Shown here in pieces: positions 56,940-64,000 of a DNA stretch of 64,000 nt. The notes below the pieces were generated by a model. The model worked only from the letters and a program-made list of their open reading frames with translations. It was not told the DNA's origin and did not search any database. Positions within the stretch are counted from its first letter, which is position 1, and every line of letters starts with the position of its first letter. Origin of the DNA: Pseudomonas vranovensis DSM 16006 (GTDB taxonomy: Bacteria > Pseudomonadota > Gammaproteobacteria > Pseudomonadales > Pseudomonadaceae); NCBI RefSeq assembly GCF_000425805.1, contig NZ_KE384455.1, forward strand, positions 1-64,000. Direction: 5' to 3'. The position numbers and the translations under genes are program-made.

Positions 56940-56959
56940 CCTGTTTAAAGCGACAGCAC

Positions 56960-58831
56960 TCAGTAGCGAGTGATGTCTGCCTTGGTTTCCAACTGCTTGC
57001 GGTACGCCGCAAAGTCCTGCTGGCCAGCACGGGAAGCGAGGAACTGGCGATAATTCGCCTTCTCTTCTTCGGTGGCTGCAGCACCTTCGTTCACACCGTT
57101 CAGGCGCAATACCACCAGGCTGCCGTCATTCAGCGTGACACTGCCGTAGACCGGCTTGTCCTTGGCTTCAGGCTTGCCCATGCGGAACAGTGCCTGCAGC
57201 TCGACCGGATCAATACCTTCCTGGCTGCGCGAAACCGCCTCTTGAACCTTCCAGCTCTGGCCTTCCTGGGTAGCGGCCAGCGGAATGCTGCCGTCACGCA
57301 GGCCTGCGATCAGGGCATCAGCCTTGGCTTTCACCGCGGCGGTAGCCTGCACCTGGGCCAGGTGCTTGCGGATGCTGTCCGAGACCACATCCAGGCTCAG
57401 TTGCTCTGGCTTGCGGTGCTCTTTGACGCGCAGCACGACTATCGTTTCCGGGTCCAGCTCGATAGCGGTGCTGTTGGCACCCTCTTCCAGGACTTCGGCA
57501 CTGAAAGCAGCCTGGATCACCGCACGGTTGGCAGTGATGCCGTCGCCACCTTCACGACCGAACGCAGGTGCAGTTTGCACTTTCAAGTTCAGTTCCTGAG
57601 CCGGCTGGGCCAGGTCGGAGGCTTCGAACGCCGCGTCTTCGAGCTGCTTGGTCACCTCGACAAAGCGCTGCTCGACCTGCTGGGTCTTGAGTTCGCCAGT
57701 CAGTTTGTCTTTCAGGCTGGCGAAGCTCGGCACTTCAGGCGCCTGAACGTCGAGCAGCTTGATCAGGTGGTAGCCATATTCGGTACGTACCGGCGCCGAG
57801 ACCTGATCCTTGTTCAGCGCGTACAGCGCTTCTTCAAAGGCAGGATCGTAGACACCCTGGCCGGCGTAACCCAGGTCACCACCGTTGTTGGCCGAGCCCG
57901 GGTCTTGGGAGAATTCCTTGGCCAGCGCGGCAAAGTCTTCACCCTTGGCCAGGCGCTGCTGGATTTCTTCCGCTTTTGCCTTGGCCTGCGCATCGCTCAC
58001 CTTGTCAGTGACTTCGATGAGGATGTGAGCGGCATGACGCTGCTCGGCAAGGTTGGCGATCTCTTTCTCGTACAGTGCCTTGAGCTCGTCTTCGTCAATC
58101 TTGACCTGGTCGAAGAACGAGGACTTTTTCAGCTCGATGTAGTCGATGACGACCTGATCAGGGCTCATGAATTCCTTGGCGTGTTGATCGTAATGCGCCT
58201 TGATCTGCTCGTCGGTGACCTTGACCGCAGCGGGGTCGGCCTTGAAGGTCAGCGAAGCGAAATCACGGGTCTGCTTTTCAAGGCGTGCAAAGGCGTTGAC
58301 CTGATCATCGGTGACGAAACCGCTGCCGGCGAGGCCTGCACGCAGTTGGCCGATGAGCATTTCCTGGGCCAGCATTTCACGGAACTGCAGACGGCCGTAG
58401 CCCATCTGGCGAATGACCTGGTCGAAACGGTCGGCACTGAACTTGCCATCCTCCTGGAACTCCGGCGTTTGCAGGATCAGTTGGTCGAGTGCGGCTTCGG
58501 AGAAAGCGAACTTGGCGTCTTCAGCGCCCTGGAGCAGCAACTTGCGGTCGATCAGCCCCTTGAGTGCCGCCTCACGCAGCAGCTTCTCATCGAGCAGCGC
58601 CGGATCGAAATCCCGGCCCAGCTGTTGCATCAGCTGCCGACGTTGCATGTCGACGGCCTGGCTCAGCTCGTTCTGGCTAATGGTGTCCCCATTGACCTTG
58701 GCAGCATCCTGGCTGTTGGTGGTGGCCTGGAAGATGGCATCGAAGCCGGTCAGCGCCATCAAGGCTACGATGACACCGATGATGGTCTTGGCAATCCAAC
58801 CTTGTGAATTGTCCCTGATATTCTGCAGCAT
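56960..58831 (-). CDS. ppiD: Peptidyl-prolyl isomerase PpiD, inner-membrane-anchored periplasmic chaperone
   Basis: 623 residues, normal for PpiD. A single N-terminal transmembrane anchor (GWIAKTIIGVIVALMALTGF, residues 11-30) is followed by a SurA_N-like chaperone region, a parvulin (PpiC) domain at about 265-360 (LGYAGQGVYDPAFEEALYAL and VRTEYGYHLIKLLD), and a C-terminal chaperone lobe. PpiD helps proteins leaving the Sec translocon to fold and associates with YfgM. The start at 58831 follows GGGGGACGC; the frame is open to 58906. In P. aeruginosa fabI lies next to it on the other side of this gap; it is missing here. Confidence 0.95.
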   Translation of the reverse strand: MLQNIRDNSQGWIAKTIIGVIVALMALTGFDAIFQATTNSQDAAKVNGDTISQNELSQAVDMQRRQLMQQLGRDFDPALLDEKLLREAALKGLIDRKLLLQGAEDAKFAFSEAALDQLILQTPEFQEDGKFSADRFDQVIRQMGYGRLQFREMLAQEMLIGQLRAGLAGSGFVTDDQVNAFARLEKQTRDFASLTFKADPAAVKVTDEQIKAHYDQHAKEFMSPDQVVIDYIELKKSSFFDQVKIDEDELKALYEKEIANLAEQRHAAHILIEVTDKVSDAQAKAKAEEIQQRLAKGEDFAALAKEFSQDPGSANNGGDLGYAGQGVYDPAFEEALYALNKDQVSAPVRTEYGYHLIKLLDVQAPEVPSFASLKDKLTGELKTQQVEQRFVEVTKQLEDAAFEASDLAQPAQELNLKVQTAPAFGREGGDGITANRAVIQAAFSAEVLEEGANSTAIELDPETIVVLRVKEHRKPEQLSLDVVSDSIRKHLAQVQATAAVKAKADALIAGLRDGSIPLAATQEGQSWKVQEAVSRSQEGIDPVELQALFRMGKPEAKDKPVYGSVTLNDGSLVVLRLNGVNEGAAATEEEKANYRQFLASRAGQQDFAAYRKQLETKADITRY

Positions 58832-58897
58832 GCGTCCCCCAGAAACGGTTTTACTGAATAAACAACCGTGGAGCGTGGGTAGAGTCCTGATAGAAGA

Positions 58898-58921
58898 AAG
58901 GCGCATCCGAGGATGCGCCTT
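58898..58921 (-). terminator. Terminator after hupB, within the ppiD upstream region
   Basis: Inverted repeat AAGGCGCATC-CGAG-GATGCGCCTT; on the minus strand it is followed by TCTTCTATC. It separates hupB from ppiD. A second palindrome (CCAGGCCAGGCA-GG-TGCCTGGCCTGG, 58975-59000) lies closer to the hupB stop codon. Confidence 0.75.
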
Positions 58922-59026
58922 CTCGTAACCAGCTGAACATCGGATGCCTTATGGCGCTTCCCGACATTCAGCAGCCAGGCCAGGCAGGTGCCTGGCCTGG
59001 TTAGGCGTAAGCCTGAAGGAAGTGAC

Positions 59027-59299
59027 TTAGTTGACGGCTTCTTTCAGTGCCTTGCCAGCCTTGAAGCCTGGCTTCTTGGCAGCAGGGATTTCCAGAGTCT
59101 TGCCGGTTTGCGGGTTGCGGCCGGTGCGAGCTGGGCGATCGGTGACGGAGAAGGTACCGAAACCTACCAGTACCACGGAATCACCTGCCTTCAGGGCGCC
59201 GGTGACGGATTCGATTACTGCGTCCAGCGCCTTACCAGCGCTAGCTTTCGAAATATCAGCAGATGCGGCGATAGCGTCAATCAGTTCCGACTTGTTCAC
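59027..59299 (-). CDS. hupB: DNA-binding protein HU-beta
   Basis: 90 residues, standard HU. N-terminal MNKSELIDAIAASADISKASAGKALDA, the GFGTFSVTDRPARTGRNPQTGK DNA-binding-arm motif near residues 45-70 and PAFKAGK-like end (KKPGFKAGKALKEAVN). HU bends and compacts DNA and affects transcription and replication. Located directly downstream of lon as in most gammaproteobacteria, 148 bases after the lon stop, with its own leader. Confidence 0.97.
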   Translation of the reverse strand: MNKSELIDAIAASADISKASAGKALDAVIESVTGALKAGDSVVLVGFGTFSVTDRPARTGRNPQTGKTLEIPAAKKPGFKAGKALKEAVN

Positions 59300-59447
59300 T
59301 CTAAGTCCCCTTATATCTCTATTGAGTTTGTTTCTAAGTATGTAATGAAAAGCTTAACGAGCGCTGGGTGGCCTGTTGACACTTAAGTGCCGCTTTATAA
59401 CAAGGGCCTGAAAATACTGTCAAGAAAGCCCCCCAGCCGAATACGTA

Positions 59448-61844
59448 CTAATGCGTGCTAATTCTTTCCTTGGAATCGCTGTCGCGCTTTTCATCCTTGG
59501 CGACAATCTCGGGAGCCACATCTGGCAAGGGCTCCGGGGCGTATTGCAGCGCAATTTGGAGGACTTCGTCAATCCATTTGACCGGTTTAATCTGTAGATC
59601 CTGCTTAATATTCTCAGGAATTTCCTTCAGATCACGCACATTCTCTTCCGGAATGATCACGGTCTTGATTCCACCGCGGTGCGCCGCCAGCAATTTCTCT
59701 TTAAGCCCGCCAATGGCAAGCACCTGCCCACGCAGGGTGATTTCACCGGTCATGGCCACATCGGCCCGTACCGGAATCTGCGTCAGGGCCGAAACCAGGG
59801 CGGTACACATGCCGATACCGGCACTTGGACCATCCTTGGGCGTGGCGCCTTCAGGCATGTGGATGTGGGTGTCGCGCTTCTCGTGGAAGTCGGCAGGAAT
59901 GCCCAGGCTTCTCGCCCGGCTGCGCACCACAGTCTGCGCGGCAGTGATCGACTCGACCATCACATCGCCCAACGAGCCGGTCTTGATCAACTGGCCCTTG
60001 CCTGGAATCACCGCCGCCTCGATGGTCAGCAACTCGCCACCGACCTGGGTCCAGGCAAGGCCCGTGACCTGGCCAACCTGGTCTTGCTGCTCGGCCAGGC
60101 CGTAACGGAACTTGCGCACCCCAAGGAAGTGCTCCAACTGCTCACCTGTGACCTTGACCGCCACCTGCTTGAGGCCGGCATGCTCCTTGACCACCTTGCG
60201 GCAGACCTTGGCGATCTGGCGCTCAAGGCCCCGCACACCGGCTTCACGGGTGTAGTAGCGGATGATGTCGCGGATGGCCGTCACGTCGACTTCCAGCTCG
60301 CCCTTCTTAAGGCCGTTGGCCTTGATCTGCTTGGGCGTCAGGTACTTGACCGCAATGTTGATCTTTTCGTCTTCGGTGTAACCCGGCAGGCGAATGACTT
60401 CCATCCGGTCCAGCAGCGCTGGCGGAATGTTCATCGAGTTGGAGGTGCAGAGGAACATCACATCGGAAAGGTCGTAGTCGACTTCCAGGTAGTGATCGTT
60501 GAAGTTGTGGTTCTGCTCGGGATCGAGCACCTCAAGCAGCGCCGAGGCTGGATCGCCACGCATGTCGCTGCCCATCTTGTCGATTTCATCGAGCAGGAAC
60601 AGTGGGTTGCGTACGCCCACCTTGGTCATCTTCTGAATCAGACGACCCGGCATCGAACCGATGTAGGTACGACGATGGCCACGAATCTCGGCCTCATCAC
60701 GCACACCGCCCAGGGCCATGCGCACGAACTTGCGATTGGTGGCGCTGGCAATCGACTCGGCCAGGGACGTTTTACCAACACCCGGCGGCCCAACCAGGCA
60801 CAACACCGGACCGCGAATTTTCTTCACGCGCTTCTGTACGGCGAGGTACTCAAGGATGCGCTCCTTGACCTCCTCCAGACCGTAATGGTCAGCATCGAGG
60901 ATTTCTTCAGCCTTGGCCAGGTCCAGGCGCACCTTGCTCTGAGCCTTCCACGGCACTTGCACCAGCCAGTCCAAGTAAGAGCGCACCACGGTGGCTTCGG
61001 CAGACATCGGCGACATCTGCTTGAGCTTGTTCAGCTCGGCCTGGGCCTTGGCATAGGCATCCTTGGGCAGGCCAGCGGCGTCGAGGCGCTTTTTCAGCTC
61101 TTCGACTTCGTTGTGCCCTTCCTCGCTGTCGCCCAGCTCTTTCTGAATGGCCTTCATCTGCTCATTCAGGTAGTACTCGCGCTGGCTGCGCTCCATCTGC
61201 TTCTTGACGCGACCGCGGATACGCTTCTCGACCTGCAGCAGGTCGATTTCAGCATCCAGCAAGGCCATGACATGCTCGACACGGGTCGGCAGGTCGAGGA
61301 TCTCGAGAATTTCCTGCTTCTGCTCGATCTTCAGGGCCATGTGCGCGGCCATGGTGTCGACCAGGCGCCCTGGCTCATCGATGCTGTTGAGCGACGACAG
61401 GACTTCAGCCGGGACCTTTTTGCCCAGCTGAACATATTGCTCAAATTGTGACAGCAAGCTACGAACGAAGACTTCAGACTCGCGCTCGGCGGTCTGCGAC
61501 TCGTCGATCAGCGAAACTTCGGCACGGATATGGCCGTCGACTTCGTTGAAACGCTCAACTGCACCGCGCTGCTCGCCCTCGACCAGCACCTTGACGGTGC
61601 CATCGGGCAGTTTGAGCAGCTGCAGGACAGTAGCAATGGTACCGACGCGGTACAGGGCGTCTTCGCCTGGATCGTCGTCAGCGGGGTTCTTCTGGGCCAG
61701 CAGGAGAATCTGCTTTTCGCCCGTCATGGCGGCCTCGAGGGCTTCGATGGACTTCTCGCGACCCACGAACAGTGGGATAACCATGTGCGGATAGACGACG
61801 ACATCGCGCAATGGCAAAAGAGGCAAGTCGAGGGTGGTCTTCAT
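59448..61844 (-). CDS. lon: ATP-dependent protease Lon
   Basis: 798 residues. N-terminal substrate-binding LON domain, AAA+ module with Walker A GPPGVGKTSLA near 355 and Walker B FLLDEIDKMG near 420, and C-terminal peptidase with catalytic Ser674 (PKDGPSAGIG) and Lys717 (GGLKEKLL), a spacing of 43 residues as in E. coli. Lon degrades misfolded proteins and regulators. A charged tail follows (DEKRDSDSKERISTH). The start at 61844 (MKTTLDL) is preceded by TAGAGGCGAAATC; the frame is open to 61952. Confidence 0.97.
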   Translation of the reverse strand: MKTTLDLPLLPLRDVVVYPHMVIPLFVGREKSIEALEAAMTGEKQILLLAQKNPADDDPGEDALYRVGTIATVLQLLKLPDGTVKVLVEGEQRGAVERFNEVDGHIRAEVSLIDESQTAERESEVFVRSLLSQFEQYVQLGKKVPAEVLSSLNSIDEPGRLVDTMAAHMALKIEQKQEILEILDLPTRVEHVMALLDAEIDLLQVEKRIRGRVKKQMERSQREYYLNEQMKAIQKELGDSEEGHNEVEELKKRLDAAGLPKDAYAKAQAELNKLKQMSPMSAEATVVRSYLDWLVQVPWKAQSKVRLDLAKAEEILDADHYGLEEVKERILEYLAVQKRVKKIRGPVLCLVGPPGVGKTSLAESIASATNRKFVRMALGGVRDEAEIRGHRRTYIGSMPGRLIQKMTKVGVRNPLFLLDEIDKMGSDMRGDPASALLEVLDPEQNHNFNDHYLEVDYDLSDVMFLCTSNSMNIPPALLDRMEVIRLPGYTEDEKINIAVKYLTPKQIKANGLKKGELEVDVTAIRDIIRYYTREAGVRGLERQIAKVCRKVVKEHAGLKQVAVKVTGEQLEHFLGVRKFRYGLAEQQDQVGQVTGLAWTQVGGELLTIEAAVIPGKGQLIKTGSLGDVMVESITAAQTVVRSRARSLGIPADFHEKRDTHIHMPEGATPKDGPSAGIGMCTALVSALTQIPVRADVAMTGEITLRGQVLAIGGLKEKLLAAHRGGIKTVIIPEENVRDLKEIPENIKQDLQIKPVKWIDEVLQIALQYAPEPLPDVAPEIVAKDEKRDSDSKERISTH

Positions 61845-61951
61845 GATTTCGCCTCTACAGCGGCCTTGTGGCCGGAAACCGATGGAATTTGAGCGTGAAG
61901 TTAATGTGGGGGCAGGCCCGCAAAAAAACAAGCTCCACGACAGGAAAAGCA

Positions 61952-61971
61952 AAGGGGCCCGAAGGCCCCTT
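61952..61971 (-). terminator. Terminator of clpX
   Basis: Perfect 8-bp stem AAGGGGCC / GGCCCCTT with loop CGAA, 23 bases after the clpX stop, followed on the minus strand by TGCTTTTCC. It separates the clpPX unit from lon. Confidence 0.88.
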
Positions 61972-61994
61972 GCAGATTCGAGCCGTTTGGCGAC

Positions 61995-63278
<1,284 letters not shown>

Positions 63279-63384
63279 TCGATCGATCCAATCCGGTAGG
63301 CTTGCAACACAAGATGAAGGCAATTGCGGGCTTTTTCAAGTCCGCAGGTGGCGGGAAGGCCCAACCACCTGCTTTGGCGCCTTG

Positions 63385-64000
63385 TCAGACAGCCATTTGC
63401 CGCTTGTCGTGTACCGAGTCGATCAGACCGTACTCGGCGGCACGTTGCGCGCTCATGAAGTTATCGCGTTCGGTGTCACGCTTGATGGTCTCCAGGTCCT
63501 GGCCTGTGTGGTAGGCCAGCAACTCGTTCAAACGCGATTTGATGGAGAGGATTTCCTTGGCGTGGATCTCGATATCCGTCGCCTGGCCCTGGAAGCCACC
63601 CAGCGGCTGGTGAATCATCACCCGCGAGTTGGGCAGGCAATGACGCTTGCCCTTGGCACCGGCAGCCAGCAGGAAGGCGCCCATGGAGCACGCCTGACCG
63701 ATACAGGTAGTAGAGACATCAGGCTTGATGAACTGCATGGTGTCGTAGATCGACATGCCCGCAGTCACCGAACCACCCGGCGAGTTGATGTACAGATGGA
63801 TATCCTTGTCCGGGTTTTCCGCTTCAAGGAACAGCAGTTGCGCTGCAATCAGGTTGGCCATGTAGTCCTCTACCGGGCCGACCAGAAAGATCACCCGCTC
63901 CTTCAAGAGGCGCGAGTAGATGTCATAGGCGCGTTCGCCACGAGCGGATTGCTCGATAACCATCGGGACCAGGCCGCCTGCGGCCTGGATGTCAGAGCTC
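63385..64000 (-). CDS. clpP: Clp protease proteolytic subunit ClpP (5' end beyond the window)
   Basis: The reading frame is open to the right edge. Upstream of an internal Met at 63963 it still encodes SSDIQAAGGLVPM, the known N-terminal region of Pseudomonas ClpP, so only about eight residues are missing. Catalytic Ser (ACSMGAFLL), His (MIHQPLGG) and Asp (further on, in the RLNEL to DTERDN region) are present; the end is DKRQMAV. ClpP forms the barrel that degrades proteins unfolded by ClpX, next gene on the same strand. Confidence 0.95.
   Translation of the reverse strand, partial: SSDIQAAGGLVPMVIEQSARGERAYDIYSRLLKERVIFLVGPVEDYMANLIAAQLLFLEAENPDKDIHLYINSPGGSVTAGMSIYDTMQFIKPDVSTTCIGQACSMGAFLLAAGAKGKRHCLPNSRVMIHQPLGGFQGQATDIEIHAKEILSIKSRLNELLAYHTGQDLETIKRDTERDNFMSAQRAAEYGLIDSVHDKRQMAV

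Noticed and set aside
56927..58807. 626-residue open frame antisense to ppiD
   Set aside because: Fully covered by the clearly conserved PpiD coding sequence; Leu/Val/Phe-rich translation without a family resemblance.
59679..61451. 590-residue open frame antisense to lon
   Set aside because: Lies entirely inside Lon, whose catalytic and ATPase motifs are intact; no ribosome site or domain.

Overview
This window comes from the chromosome of a fluorescent Pseudomonas, most likely of the P. putida group. The evidence is the high G+C codon usage, short intergenic gaps and several gene blocks that match Pseudomonas order as I know it: tig-side clpP-clpX-lon-hupB-ppiD, the npp peptide transporter, mltD-gloB-methyltransferase-rnhA-dnaQ, the ercA-ercS pair, the sha (Mrp) antiporter operon and phnWX. 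It is ordinary core and semi-core chromosome with no phage, plasmid, IS element, CRISPR array or tRNA that I could see. Species assignment is inference; no database search was possible.

Layout. 1-154: a strong leftward promoter of rRNA-operon type, so an rrn operon probably starts just off the left edge. 281-10850: a metabolic and regulatory patchwork comprising an RhtA-type exporter, a small lipoprotein, aminopeptidase P, a translationally coupled DUF3182/alpha-beta hydrolase pair, a monooxygenase-like small protein, an FAD/NAD(P)-binding protein, a GlxA-type regulator divergent from a cysteine hydrolase, and an XRE-cupin regulator divergent from a second DMT exporter. 11000-17066: the six-gene shaA(B)CDEFG Na+/H+ antiporter operon. 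17063-18490: four small uncharacterised genes. 18603-20781: a chemoreceptor with its signalling domain in the middle, and a DksA-like protein with only two of the four zinc cysteines.

21088-25733: an alcohol-oxidation block on the minus strand (exaC aldehyde dehydrogenase, a 23-residue pqqA, ercA iron alcohol dehydrogenase, ercS hybrid kinase). The pqqA is an orphan: no pqqBCDE accompanies it. 25898-30478: a 1526-residue DUF6543 (dermonecrotic-toxin-like) protein. 30557-36126: an acyl-CoA catabolic operon (synthetase, SDR dehydrogenase, thiolase, acyl-CoA dehydrogenase, enoyl-CoA hydratase) with an AraC regulator beside it. 37332-40292: LysR regulator and divergent phnW-phnX for 2-aminoethylphosphonate degradation. 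40520-41454: a frameshifted, internally deleted relic of a second DUF6543-type toxin.

41544-49261: FMN reductase, lysine decarboxylase, dnaQ, rnhA, methyltransferase, gloB, mltD. 49384-56771: nppA1A2BCD, an uptake ABC transporter with two binding proteins. 56960-64000: the protein-quality-control block ppiD, hupB, lon, clpX and clpP, the last cut by the right edge.

Most notable for follow-up: the orphan pqqA with a candidate operator shared with exaC; the toxin-family protein and its relic; the DUF3182 ATP-grasp-like/hydrolase pair; a 15-base sequence shared upstream of both DMT exporters; and the chemoreceptor with inverted domain order.
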